Shown here: piece after piece, positions 42,744 through 51,375 of the stretch | Layout: every line of letters starts with the position of its first letter | Position numbering within the stretch: the first letter of the stretch is position 1 | Assembly: GCF_000720255.1 (NCBI RefSeq) | Contig: NZ_JOJE01000025.1 | Coordinates: forward strand, 47,946-111,945 | Source: Streptomyces griseus subsp. griseus | Lineage (GTDB): Bacteria > Actinomycetota > Actinomycetes > Streptomycetales > Streptomycetaceae | Direction of reading: 5' to 3' | Length of the DNA stretch: 64,000 nucleotides | Program-made: the position numbers and the translations under genes | The notes under the pieces: model-generated | The model's database searches: none | Seen by the model: the letters and a program-made list of their open reading frames with translations, nothing else | What the model was told of the DNA's origin: nothing

Positions 42744-44435
42744 TCACACCTTTGCCGGGGTTGTGCCGTCCTGCGTCAGCTGGCGCAGTGCACGGTGGTC
42801 GGTCTTGCCGTTCTGGGTCAGCGGCAGCGCGTCGAGCTCGGTGAGCCGGCGCGGCACCATGGCCTCGGGGAGCGAGTCGGCCAGGTAGGTCCGCAGCTCC
42901 TCCGCGGGGACGGGGCGCAGCAGCGTGTAGCAGGCGGCGAGTTCGGGCCGCCCGTCGACGACGGGCACCACGACGGCGCACTCGTCGACCGCGGGGTGAC
43001 GCCGCAGGACGACTTCGATCTCGTCGAGCTCCATGCGCACTCCGGCGACCTTGACCTGCCGGTCCACGCGTCCCAGGTAGTGGACGACACCGTCCTCGAA
43101 GCGCGCCAGGTCGCCTGTGCGGTACAGCCGCCCGGTGGGCGAGTCCGGGTCGAAGGGATCGGTGAAGAACGCGGCGGCGTTGTTCTCGGGGTCGTTGAGG
43201 TAGCCGAGTCCGACGACCACTCCGCCGACGAACAGCTCGCCCGGCTCGCCGGGGTCGGCGGCCCGCCACTGTCCGCCGTCCTCGCGGGCGAGGAGGTAGA
43301 GACGGGCGCCGGTGACCGGTGCGCCGACGGGGAGCCGGGAGCGGGTGGTGTCCTGTGCGGTCACCTCGTGGTGGGTGATGTCGTCCGAACACTCCGTGGG
43401 GCCGTAGGCGTTGAGCAGCCGGATGTGGGGCGCGGCGGCCAGGAAGCGGGCGGCGAGGTTGGTGTGCAGCTCCTCGCCGGTGGAGATCAGCCAGCGCAGC
43501 GCGGGCAGGGCGACACCGGTGCGGCGCTCCGCCTGGTCGGTGATCCAGCCGACGACGGTCGGCACGAGTTCGACGACGGTGACGCCGGACCGCTCCAGGA
43601 CGTTCGTCAGGCGCCGCGGGAAGGCCAGCTCCGGCTCGCGGACCACGACCACGGTGCCGCCGACGAGCAGCGGGGCCAGCATCTGCCAGATGGAGATGTC
43701 GAAGACCAGCGGAGCGGTGAAGGCAAGCCGGTCCGCTTCGGTCAGGCCGAGGTCCTCGACCTTGGCCCAGAGGTGGTTCATCATGCCGCGGTGCTCCACC
43801 GAGGCGCCCTTGGGCCGCCCGGTGGTGCCGGAGGTGAAGATGCAGTAGCGGGGCTCCAGGGAGCGGTCCGGGGCGTCCTCCGCGGACGGGACGGGCACCG
43901 GCGCGCCGGGCCCGGAGGCGTCGCCGCCGGGTGCCGAGACCACCGTCGTCCCCAGCTCGGCCGCCGCCTTCACGGCCGTACGGCCGCGCGGGCCGTCGCC
44001 CCCCGGGTCGCCGGAGTAGTCGAGCAGCAGGTCGGCGCCGCTGCGCGCCAGCACCTCACCGACCCGCTGGGCCGGCCAGTCGGGGGCGATGGGCAGGTAG
44101 ACGGCGCCGAGGCTCTCGAGGGCGAGGAACCCCGCGATCGTGTCGGCCGAGCGGTCGCCGACCGCCGCGACGACCGTGCCGGCCGAGCAGCCGGCCGCGC
44201 TCAGCACGGTGCGGAACCGGTCGACGCGGGCGAGCAGTCCGGCGTAGGTCAGGGCCGGCTCGCCGTCGACGACCGCGGTGCGGTCCGGGGTCCGTGCCGC
44301 GGTGCGGGCCACTCGCGACAGCACACCGGACGCGGTGTCGAACCGGCCGCCGTCCCGGCCCAGGCCCAGCACGCGGGCCCGCTCCGCGGCACCCGGTGCG
44401 AGCGGCAGGGGCGCCGGCGTCAGGGGCGCGGTCAT
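42744..44435 (-). CDS. Stand-alone NRPS adenylation enzyme
   Basis: The product has 563 residues. Core motifs are YCIFTSGTTGRPKGASVEH (A3), FDISIWQ (A4), NAYGPTECSDD (A5), LYRTGDLARFEDGVVHYLGRVDRQVKV (A7/A8) and NGKTDHRAL (A10). The substrate pocket reads Asp-Ile-Trp at 235/236/239, Glu at 278, Ala at 322 and Asp-Asp at 330-331, by eye alignment. Acidic pocket residues suit a basic amino acid such as diaminopropionate. It would load the free carrier protein. It overlaps sbnB-like by four bases (ATGA). Confidence 0.9.
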   Translation of the reverse strand: MTAPLTPAPLPLAPGAAERARVLGLGRDGGRFDTASGVLSRVARTAARTPDRTAVVDGEPALTYAGLLARVDRFRTVLSAAGCSAGTVVAAVGDRSADTIAGFLALESLGAVYLPIAPDWPAQRVGEVLARSGADLLLDYSGDPGGDGPRGRTAVKAAAELGTTVVSAPGGDASGPGAPVPVPSAEDAPDRSLEPRYCIFTSGTTGRPKGASVEHRGMMNHLWAKVEDLGLTEADRLAFTAPLVFDISIWQMLAPLLVGGTVVVVREPELAFPRRLTNVLERSGVTVVELVPTVVGWITDQAERRTGVALPALRWLISTGEELHTNLAARFLAAAPHIRLLNAYGPTECSDDITHHEVTAQDTTRSRLPVGAPVTGARLYLLAREDGGQWRAADPGEPGELFVGGVVVGLGYLNDPENNAAAFFTDPFDPDSPTGRLYRTGDLARFEDGVVHYLGRVDRQVKVAGVRMELDEIEVVLRRHPAVDECAVVVPVVDGRPELAACYTLLRPVPAEELRTYLADSLPEAMVPRRLTELDALPLTQNGKTDHRALRQLTQDGTTPAKV

Positions 44436-45481
44436 GCGGCACCCGCGCTCTGGTGACGGTCCAGCTCGTGGAAGAAGCCGCCGATCGGGACGGTGTCGCC
44501 GGCGGCGGTGGCGAGCCGATGCACATGGGCGCCGACGACGAGGTCCAGCACGCCCAGACCGAACGGCGAGAAGATGACGGGCCGGTCGGTGGGTGCCGTG
44601 AACTTGCCGGCGAGGACGTCGTACAGCGTGGCGTCCAGGAAGTCGCGGTTGCCGGTCCGCTGTTCGGCCAGGTGCACGGAGGTGTCGGCCTTCAGCACGT
44701 GCTCGACGTCGTCGACGACGTTGGCGCTGCGCAGCACGACCTCGGTGCCCAGGTCACGCAGCGAGACGTGCAGCACGAGGGGGTTGTGGTCGAACCAGGA
44801 GGGATCGACCACGTGCGGGGTGGCCGCGGTGGTCGCGAACACGATCAAATCCGAGGACCGGACGAGGGACTCCGCGTCCTGGTGCACCCGCACCGGCCGG
44901 CCGGTCGGTCCGAGGACCTGCTCGGCGAAGGAGGCGGCGTACTCCGCGCTGAGGTCGAACACCCCGAACTCGTCGATCTGCCAGCCCAGTTCGGACAGGT
45001 AGTCCTGGACGAACCGGGCGATCAGCCCGGTGCCGAAGAAGCCGACGCGGCGCGGGGTGCCGCGCTGCTCGGCCAGTCGGCGGGCGGCGGAGGCGGCCGA
45101 CGCCGCGGTGCGCACCGCGCTGATGATCGACCCTTCGAGACAGGCGTACGGGTACCCGGTGCGCGGGTCGTTGAGCAGCAGGAGCGCCGAAGCGCGCGGA
45201 ATGCCCAGGTCGAGGTTGGTGGGGAAGCTGGAGATCCATTTGATGCCGTCCACCCCGACCTCGCCGCCCACCGAGGCCGGCAGCGCGATGATGCGCGCGG
45301 TGGGCCGGTCGGGGAAGCGGAGGAAGTAGGACGGCGGGTTCACGGTCTGTCCCTCGCCGTGGAGCCGGTAAGCGTCCTCGACCAGGTCGATGATCTCCGC
45401 CCGGCGTCCCGCCAGGCTTCTGTGGACGGCCTCGCCCGGGACGACGGAGAATCCCGGGGGTCCGGCCTGTTGCTCAGCCAT
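44432..45481 (-). CDS. SbnB-like dehydrogenase (diaminopropionate synthesis)
   Basis: This 349-residue ornithine-cyclodeaminase-family protein has the NAD motif VGFFGTGLIARFVQDYL and the family LVVGAHVHRL end. SbnB oxidatively cleaves N-(1-amino-1-carboxyethyl)glutamate to L-2,3-diaminopropionate and 2-oxoglutarate. It overlaps the sbnA-like gene by eight bases, and the pair is the diagnostic Dap cassette. The substrate assignment relies on that pairing, because ornithine cyclodeaminase itself is similar. Confidence 0.9.
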   Translation of the reverse strand: MAEQQAGPPGFSVVPGEAVHRSLAGRRAEIIDLVEDAYRLHGEGQTVNPPSYFLRFPDRPTARIIALPASVGGEVGVDGIKWISSFPTNLDLGIPRASALLLLNDPRTGYPYACLEGSIISAVRTAASAASAARRLAEQRGTPRRVGFFGTGLIARFVQDYLSELGWQIDEFGVFDLSAEYAASFAEQVLGPTGRPVRVHQDAESLVRSSDLIVFATTAATPHVVDPSWFDHNPLVLHVSLRDLGTEVVLRSANVVDDVEHVLKADTSVHLAEQRTGNRDFLDATLYDVLAGKFTAPTDRPVIFSPFGLGVLDLVVGAHVHRLATAAGDTVPIGGFFHELDRHQSAGAA

Positions 45482-46448
45482 TGCTGTCTTCCCGTTCCGT
45501 GTGGAGGTCGCCGTAGGTGTCCTGGACCCACGCGTCGTCGTAAACCGTTTCGATGTAGCGATCGCCCAGGTCGGCGGAGATGGCCACCGCGTTCAGCGAG
45601 CGGCCCGGGTCGTGCTCGGCCAGCCACCGGGCGGCGCCGCTGACGACGGTCCCGGTGGAGCCGCCGAGGAGGAACCCGTGCCGGGCCAGACGCCGGCACA
45701 TCCGTACCGCGTCCTGCTCCGGCACCTGGACCACGTCGTGGACCAGGCCCCGGTGCACGAAGGGCATGGGTTCGCTGGCCCCGAGCCCGGGCAGATGACG
45801 TGGGCCGGCGGCCAGGCCGAAGTTGACCGAGCCCACGGTGTCCACCGCGACGATGCGCACCCCGGGCCGGTTCTCCCGGAAGTACTCCGCGCATCCGCTG
45901 AGCGTCCCGCCGGTCCCCACGCCGACGAAGAGCACGTCGAGACCGGGGAACTGTTTCGCTATCAGGGGCGCGGTGTTCTCGTAGTGGGCCAGCCAGTTGG
46001 CCGGGTTCTCGTACTGGTTGAGCCATACGTAGCCGGTGTTGTGCTCGCACAGCTCCCGTACGAGTGCCTTGCGCGCGGAGAGGTAGCTGCCGCTCGCGTC
46101 GGGCCGGTCCACCACCACGACCTCGCTGCCGAGCGCCCGCATCAGTTTGACCGTCGCCGGGTTGCACTTGGGGTCGGTGACACAGACGAAGGGGATCGAC
46201 CGCGCCGCCGCGACGATGCTCAGCGCCACGCCGAGGTTGCCCGAGGAGGATTCGACGAGGGTGGAGCCCTCCTCGATCAGACCGTTCCTGAGGCCGGAGG
46301 CGACCATGGACGTGGCGGCCCTGAGCTTCACGGAGCCCGCGAAGTTGAAACCCTCGCACTTGAGGTTCAGCGGGATGCCGAGCGTGTGGTCCAGGTCGAT
46401 GTAGACGTCGCTGTCGAGCAGGTCGTCCGCCGTAGAGATGATTGCCAA
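45474..46448 (-). CDS. SbnA-like PLP synthase (diaminopropionate synthesis)
   Basis: This 324-residue cysteine-synthase-fold enzyme has the PLP lysine in NFAGSVKLRAATSM and the phosphate-binding loops ESSSGNLGVAL and GTGGTLSGC. SbnA condenses O-phospho-L-serine with L-glutamate. The first codon appears to be TTG at 46448; the next in-frame alternatives would cut into the fold. It overlaps the sbnB-like gene. The pair provides L-Dap as a building block. Confidence 0.9.
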   Translation of the reverse strand: MAIISTADDLLDSDVYIDLDHTLGIPLNLKCEGFNFAGSVKLRAATSMVASGLRNGLIEEGSTLVESSSGNLGVALSIVAAARSIPFVCVTDPKCNPATVKLMRALGSEVVVVDRPDASGSYLSARKALVRELCEHNTGYVWLNQYENPANWLAHYENTAPLIAKQFPGLDVLFVGVGTGGTLSGCAEYFRENRPGVRIVAVDTVGSVNFGLAAGPRHLPGLGASEPMPFVHRGLVHDVVQVPEQDAVRMCRRLARHGFLLGGSTGTVVSGAARWLAEHDPGRSLNAVAISADLGDRYIETVYDDAWVQDTYGDLHTEREDSNG

Positions 46449-46530
46449 GGGTCCTGTCCGCTTCTGTGCGCTGGTCCGCTCACGGCCGCCGTCCGCTCGT
46501 TCCTCACGCGCCGCGCGGTTGTCCTCGCGG

Positions 46531-47391
46531 TCAGCTGTCGAGCTTCTGCCAGGTGTCGAGCCCCTGGAGCGCGAAGATGTCCTTGACGGAGGCGATGGAG
46601 CCCTCGAGTGCCGTGGTGTCGCCGTTCTCGTACACGGAGCGGTAGGTGTCGCGCAGTGCGCTGACCGTGGCGCGCAGGCCGTGGTTGGCGTAGATGACGA
46701 CGGAGACGCCGGCCTTCTGGATGTCGTCGATGTGCCAGTCGGGGTAGGTGGTCGGGACGATGACCACGGGGACGCGGAAGTCCCAGCCCTCCAGGAAGGC
46801 GACGACCTGGTCGCGCGTCTTGGCCTTGGAGTGGACGAGCACGGCGTCCGCGCCGGAGTCGGCGTAGGTGCGGCAGCGCTCCAGGGCCGCGTCCACGTCG
46901 AGGCCGCTGATGAGCGCTTCGGTGCGGGCGATGACGAAGGTCTCCGTGGAGGCCTGCGCCTCCTTGGCGATCTTGATCTTCTTGGCGAACTCCTTGGTGC
47001 CGAGCAGTGTCTGACCGCCCGCCACGAAGCTGTTCATCTTGGGGAACAGCTTGTCCTCCATGCAGAGTCCGGTGATCCCGGCCGCCTCGAACTCGTGGAC
47101 CATGTGCGCCACGTTGAGGTTGCCCCCGTAGCCGGTGTCGCAGTCGGCCACGACCGGGATGCGCAGCACCTTCTGGATGTTCGCGGCGGCTTCGAGGTAC
47201 TCGGTCATGCTCAGGATGCTGGCGTCGGGCAGGCCGCGGGACGCGGAGACCTCGAGGCTCGACGACCACACGGCCTGGAAGCCGGCCTCTTCGGCCAGCA
47301 GTCCGCCCAGTGCGTGGTTCGCTCCCGCGACCCGGACGACGTCGTTGTCCGCCAGGACGGAGCGGAATGAGGGGTATATGGGTCGCTGCAC
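46531..47391 (-). CDS. pepM: Phosphoenolpyruvate mutase
   Basis: This 286-residue member of the isocitrate-lyase superfamily carries the PEP-mutase signature E112-D-K-L-F-P-K-M-N-S121 (MEDKLFPKMNSF), which separates it from carboxyvinyl-carboxyphosphonate mutase and methylisocitrate lyase. It converts PEP to phosphonopyruvate, the C-P bond-forming step. It is first in the minus-strand operon, divergent from the oxygenase gene. A TTGNCAA site at 47432 is 41 bases upstream of its start. The 82-base gap to sbnA-like has no visible terminator. Confidence 0.96.
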   Translation of the reverse strand: MQRPIYPSFRSVLADNDVVRVAGANHALGGLLAEEAGFQAVWSSSLEVSASRGLPDASILSMTEYLEAAANIQKVLRIPVVADCDTGYGGNLNVAHMVHEFEAAGITGLCMEDKLFPKMNSFVAGGQTLLGTKEFAKKIKIAKEAQASTETFVIARTEALISGLDVDAALERCRTYADSGADAVLVHSKAKTRDQVVAFLEGWDFRVPVVIVPTTYPDWHIDDIQKAGVSVVIYANHGLRATVSALRDTYRSVYENGDTTALEGSIASVKDIFALQGLDTWQKLDS

Positions 47392-47652
47392 GCCTGAAAC
47401 TCCTGGTCTTTTGACAGTGAAATGGCAATCCTTGCCAAAGTGCTGGGCTGTGCTGAGCTGTGCTGAGCTGTGTGCTGAGCTGCTGTGAACTGCCGAGATC
47501 TGGCCATCGAGGCGTTTGATCGATCGGCACAGTCCAGAAAGCTAGATGGGCTTGGCAAGGGTTGTCAATGACTTGTCAACGCATTGCCAACGTGCTGCAA
47601 TCGTCCTGGCCCGGCTGTCGGGCCGACGGGAAGAAGAGAGGAACAGCAGAGA
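47392..47652. promoter_or_regulatory. Divergent promoter region of the phosphonate cluster
   Basis: Contains five TTGNCAA sites: 47432-47438, 47552-47558, 47562-47568, 47573-47579 and 47584-47590. The last four lie 10-11 bases apart, on one face of the helix, 60-100 bases before the oxygenase start. The same motif recurs upstream of the small peptide gene and the XRE-TPR gene, so it is a candidate binding site for that regulator. Confidence 0.72.
47441..47484 (+). repeat. Short tandem repeats TGCTGAGCTG
   Basis: TGCTG(A/G)GCTG occurs at 47441, 47451, 47461 and, after a two-base insertion, 47473-47482. It lies in the pepM promoter region, between the pepM-proximal TTGNCAA site and the four phased sites. 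Confidence 0.7.
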
Positions 47653-48621
47653 ATGAGCACTGCGCTCGCGCCTACTCACCCACGCACTCTGGAAGTCCCC
47701 GCCGAGGCGTTCCACACCTTCTCGGAGCAGGCTCAGAGCGAACTGGCCGCCTACGTGGCCGAGCTCGACCGGCAGCACCCGGAGGGACGCGTCGACGCCG
47801 TCGAGGTGGACCTCTCCGCCGTACCGCTGTTCGCCGCGGAGGTCGACGGGAGCCGCGACGTCATCGACTCCCGCGTCCACTTCATCGTGTACGACCGCGT
47901 GGCGGGCGTCCGGTCGCTGCGCCAACAGGCCCTGTACGCCTGGGTGCTGGGCATCGCGCTGGGCCGGCCCATGGTCCAGAACACCGACGGCTGGCGCCTG
48001 ATCGAGGTGTACGACCGCGGCGTGCGCAAGACCATCGAGGACGGCGCCCGCTACCACCAGACCAAGCAGGGCTCGTACATGCACAACGACGCCGTCAACG
48101 ACGTCGACCCCATCGACTACCTGCTGCTGTCCTGCGGCCAGTCCGCGTACATCGGCGGCGAGAGCATCCTCGTCGACGCGAAGCCCGTCCACGACGTCCT
48201 CGCCGAGCACCCCGACGTCCTCAAGATCCTCACTCAGGACTTCTGGTTCGAGAAGCGCGGCATGTCGCTGACCGCGGAGACCGGCTTCTTCCGCTCCCCG
48301 ATCATCCGGTACACCGCCGAGGGCGAACCGCTGGTCCGCTATTTCCGGACGTACATCGAGGTCGCCCACGAGAAGAAGGGCGAGCCGATCACCGACGAAC
48401 AGCGCGCCGCCCTCGACTTCTTCGACGCCGTCCTCGACCAGTCGTCCGTGCAGTACCGCATCCGCCTCGAACGAGGCCAGACCCTGGTCTCCGCCGACGA
48501 CCGGTTCCTGCACACCCGCACGGCCTTCTACGACCGGTTCGCGCCCCGCGAGATCGACCTCGGCAACGACAGCCCGGACCAGGTCAACCGCTACATGTTC
48601 CGCATGTGGTCGAGCAAGTAG
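47653..48621 (+). CDS. Fe(II)/2-oxoglutarate-dependent oxygenase (TauD/clavaminate-synthase type)
   Basis: The product has 322 residues from the ATG at 47653. The iron facial triad is readable: H144 and D146 in SYMHNDAVN and distal H287 in RFLHTRTAF, with an Arg for 2-oxoglutarate nearby. This family hydroxylates or desaturates phosphonates in several pathways, so oxidation at a carbon of the aminoethylphosphonate is the likely role. It is first in the plus-strand operon, under the phased operator. Confidence 0.9.
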   Translation: MSTALAPTHPRTLEVPAEAFHTFSEQAQSELAAYVAELDRQHPEGRVDAVEVDLSAVPLFAAEVDGSRDVIDSRVHFIVYDRVAGVRSLRQQALYAWVLGIALGRPMVQNTDGWRLIEVYDRGVRKTIEDGARYHQTKQGSYMHNDAVNDVDPIDYLLLSCGQSAYIGGESILVDAKPVHDVLAEHPDVLKILTQDFWFEKRGMSLTAETGFFRSPIIRYTAEGEPLVRYFRTYIEVAHEKKGEPITDEQRAALDFFDAVLDQSSVQYRIRLERGQTLVSADDRFLHTRTAFYDRFAPREIDLGNDSPDQVNRYMFRMWSSK

Positions 48622-48675
48622 CCCCGCACCGCCCACCGTCACGCAGCGCAGCACGTTCAGCCGAGGAGAACACCC

Positions 48676-50019
48676 ATGCCCAGTGACTCCCTCCGCTCGG
48701 TGGGCCACGACCTGGCCGCCGAGATGCGCCGGCAGCGCCCGCACGACTGCGTCGCGACGTCGGCCGCGGTGCAGTCGTGGCACCGCGTCGGCGGCCGGTA
48801 CGCCGAAGGGCGCGTCCGTGACATCAGCGTGCAGCGGGGGCAGGCCACGGCCGCGCGCTATGTGCTGCGCGACTCCTACCGGCACCACGCCGTCTCCGGC
48901 CTCGACCCGGCGGTGGCGCGGCTCGCCGCCGACGACGCCCGGGACCCGGTCGGCCACCGCGCCCCGGACACCGGTCCGGTGCCGGAGTGGATGGAGCTGT
49001 CCGCCGCGCTCGGCGCCCTGGCCGAACTGGAGGAATCGGCCCGGAAGTTCGACCCCTCGGTCGCGCAGGTCGTGGTGGACTTCGAGCTCGGGGACCAGGA
49101 CCTGGTGCTCGCCGACGACGCCGGACTGTACGACGAACACCGGCTGCTGAGCTACCTCACGATCCGGGTGATCGCCCGCCGCGGCGGCCGCGTCGCCACC
49201 GGCTTCTACACCCCCGGTGTCAGCGGGCCGCTGAGCGGCATCGACGTCCGCGCCGCCGGACAGGAGGTGGCCCGCCGCGCGGTGACCGGGCTCGACGCCA
49301 GACCCGCGCCGGTCGGCCGGCTCCCCGTCGTCGTGGCGGGCGGCCGGGGCATGGTCCTGCTGCACGAGGCCTGCTGCCATCCGCTGGAGGGCGACGAGGT
49401 GCTGCGCGGCTCCGTCTACGCCGGCCGTCTCGGCGAGGACATCGCCTCCCCCCTCGTCACCCTGGTCGACGACCCCACGGTGGGGCAGGCGGTGGGCAGT
49501 TACACCTACGACGACGAGGGCACCGTGGGCAGCCCGACCACCCTCATCGAGAACGGCGTGCTCACCGGCTATCTGACCGACCAGGAGTCGGCGGCCCGCC
49601 TCGGCCGGGCCTCCAGCGGCAACGGCCGGTGCACGACGGTGCTGCAGCCGCCCCAGCCACGGATGACCAACACCTGTCTGGCGGCCGGCACCTCGAGCGT
49701 GGCCGACATCATCGCCTCCACCGAGCACGGCATCTACGCCCAGCACGTCGGCGGCGGCGAAGTCATCGAGTCGACCGGCGAGTTCACCTTCCGGGTGACC
49801 AACGGATACCTCATCGAGAACGGGCGGATCACCGACCCGATAGAAGAGACGACCATCACGGGAACGGGAACGCAGGTGCTCCGGGACATCGACGCCGTGG
49901 CCGACGACAGCACGGTCGGCGCCGCCAAGTGCGGCAAGTTCGGACAGTGGGTGACGGTCGGCGTGGTCGGCCCCACCCTCAGGGTCGGTTCGCTGCTGGT
50001 GGGCGGTACCGAGCGATGA
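48676..50019 (+). CDS. TldD-family metallopeptidase
   Basis: The product has 447 residues. The zinc site is MVLLHEACCHPLEGDE (HExxxH, at residues about 230-235), with ENGRITDPIEETTITGTG in the C-terminal domain. TldD with TldE forms a heteromeric protease that degrades unfolded peptides and matures microcin B17. An active site is present here, so the pair should be functional. It may process a precursor or an exported peptide. It overlaps the TldE gene by four bases (ATGA). The ribosome site is CCGAGGAGA. Confidence 0.9.
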   Translation: MPSDSLRSVGHDLAAEMRRQRPHDCVATSAAVQSWHRVGGRYAEGRVRDISVQRGQATAARYVLRDSYRHHAVSGLDPAVARLAADDARDPVGHRAPDTGPVPEWMELSAALGALAELEESARKFDPSVAQVVVDFELGDQDLVLADDAGLYDEHRLLSYLTIRVIARRGGRVATGFYTPGVSGPLSGIDVRAAGQEVARRAVTGLDARPAPVGRLPVVVAGGRGMVLLHEACCHPLEGDEVLRGSVYAGRLGEDIASPLVTLVDDPTVGQAVGSYTYDDEGTVGSPTTLIENGVLTGYLTDQESAARLGRASSGNGRCTTVLQPPQPRMTNTCLAAGTSSVADIIASTEHGIYAQHVGGGEVIESTGEFTFRVTNGYLIENGRITDPIEETTITGTGTQVLRDIDAVADDSTVGAAKCGKFGQWVTVGVVGPTLRVGSLLVGGTER

Positions 50020-51359
50020 GCGGCACACGGAGCACGAGCGCCTCCCCCGCGACGGCGAGCGACGCCCTGATCGAGGAAGCGGCACGGCACGGCGCGGACG
50101 CCGAGGTGTGGACGCTGCGCCGGCGGACCGATGAGCTGGTCTGCCGCCTCGGCACCGTCGAACGCCGCAGCGACGTGGCCAACGGCGCCACCGCCCTCAC
50201 CGTGTGGGCGGAGGGCACCGAGGGCTACGCGGTGCAGAACGTCCCCGACTCCCGTGACCCCGCCCTGGTCACCGCCGCCCTCGCGGTGGGCCGGGCACTG
50301 TCCGGGACCGGCGCCGTCCCGCCGCCCCCGCCCGCTCCCGGAGCGCCGCAATGGGCGCCGGACACCCCGCCACCGCACCTGGACGCCGAGGCCACCGAAC
50401 GGCTCCGGGCGCTCAGCGCGGGCGACGACGGCCTGGAGGTCGAACTGCGCGCCGGCGCCGACCGCTCCCACATAAGGCTGCACCGCGCCGGAGCCCCGCC
50501 CATCGGCTACGACACCGGCGTCGTCCAGCTGCACACCCGCATCACCGCCCGCGGCGACGGCATCGGCTACATCGGCCACCAGTCCTACGGCCGCTCCGTG
50601 CCGGACCTGCTCGACCGGGTGGAGAGCACGGAACTCCCCGAGCTCGTCGGACTGGCACGTCTGCTGGCCGCGAAGCCCGTCCCGCGGCTCGTCTACGACG
50701 ACCTCCTGGTCGACGGCCGGGTGCTGGTCAAGCTGCTCTCGCTGATCGTCCCCGCCTTCCTGCTGGACTCCGTCCTCGAAGGGCGCTCCCCGCTCGCGGA
50801 CCGCACCGGCGAAGCGGTCGCCTCGCCGGGCGTCGGCCTCGTGGACGACCCGACCGCACCCGACAGCCCGCTCCCGGTCCCCTGGGACGGCGAGGGAACC
50901 GTCTGCGGCCGCACCGCGCTGATCGAGGACGGTACGCTGCGCGGCTTCCTCAGCGCCCGCCGCACGGCAGCCGAGGCGGGCACGACCAGTACTGGCTCCG
51001 GGCAGCGCGGCCCCGGTGGCGAGATGGTCACCGTCCAGCCCGGTCATCTGCGGCTGAGTCACACCACCGACCTCGGCACCGAGTTCCGGCCCGGCCGCAC
51101 CGTGCTGCACGTGGTGCAGGCCAACGGAGCGCACACCTCCAACCCCATCACCGGCGAGTTCTCCATCGGCGCCAACGCGGTGGTCGTCGGGCCGGACGGC
51201 ACCCGGAACAACGCGGGCAACATCACCCTCGCCGGCAACGTCTTCGAGCTGCTGCGGAACATCGACGGACACGACGGCCGGGTACGGGTCAACCGCAGCC
51301 ACAACTCCTTCGTCGCGGGGCCAGGGGTATGGACCACCAGCCTCACGACCGGCCGCTAG
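50016..51359 (+). CDS. TldE/PmbA-family partner of TldD
   Basis: The product has 447 residues from the ATG at 50016. The fold matches TldE (AVQNVPDSRD, then HIRLHRAGAPPIGYDTGVVQL and the end FVAGPGVWTTSLTTGR), but it has no HExxxH site, as expected for the non-catalytic partner. The alanine- and proline-rich linker near residues 95-115 is low-complexity. It is co-translated with TldD, so the pair forms one heteromer. Confidence 0.88.
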   Translation: MSGTRSTSASPATASDALIEEAARHGADAEVWTLRRRTDELVCRLGTVERRSDVANGATALTVWAEGTEGYAVQNVPDSRDPALVTAALAVGRALSGTGAVPPPPPAPGAPQWAPDTPPPHLDAEATERLRALSAGDDGLEVELRAGADRSHIRLHRAGAPPIGYDTGVVQLHTRITARGDGIGYIGHQSYGRSVPDLLDRVESTELPELVGLARLLAAKPVPRLVYDDLLVDGRVLVKLLSLIVPAFLLDSVLEGRSPLADRTGEAVASPGVGLVDDPTAPDSPLPVPWDGEGTVCGRTALIEDGTLRGFLSARRTAAEAGTTSTGSGQRGPGGEMVTVQPGHLRLSHTTDLGTEFRPGRTVLHVVQANGAHTSNPITGEFSIGANAVVVGPDGTRNNAGNITLAGNVFELLRNIDGHDGRVRVNRSHNSFVAGPGVWTTSLTTGR

Positions 51360-51375
51360 GCCACGGGGAGTCCAC

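Noticed and set aside
45474..46448. Cysteine synthase reading of the sbnA-like gene
   Set aside because: It is overlapped by an ornithine-cyclodeaminase-type gene, the combination used for diaminopropionate, inside a biosynthetic operon.
46531..47391. Isocitrate-lyase or carboxyphosphonoenolpyruvate mutase reading of pepM
   Set aside because: The EDKLFPKMNS block is specific to PEP mutase, and decarboxylase and aminotransferase genes are in the same operon.
47542..50085. 847-codon minus-strand frame across the oxygenase and TldD genes
   Set aside because: Antisense to genes with intact catalytic motifs; composition typical of a shadow frame.
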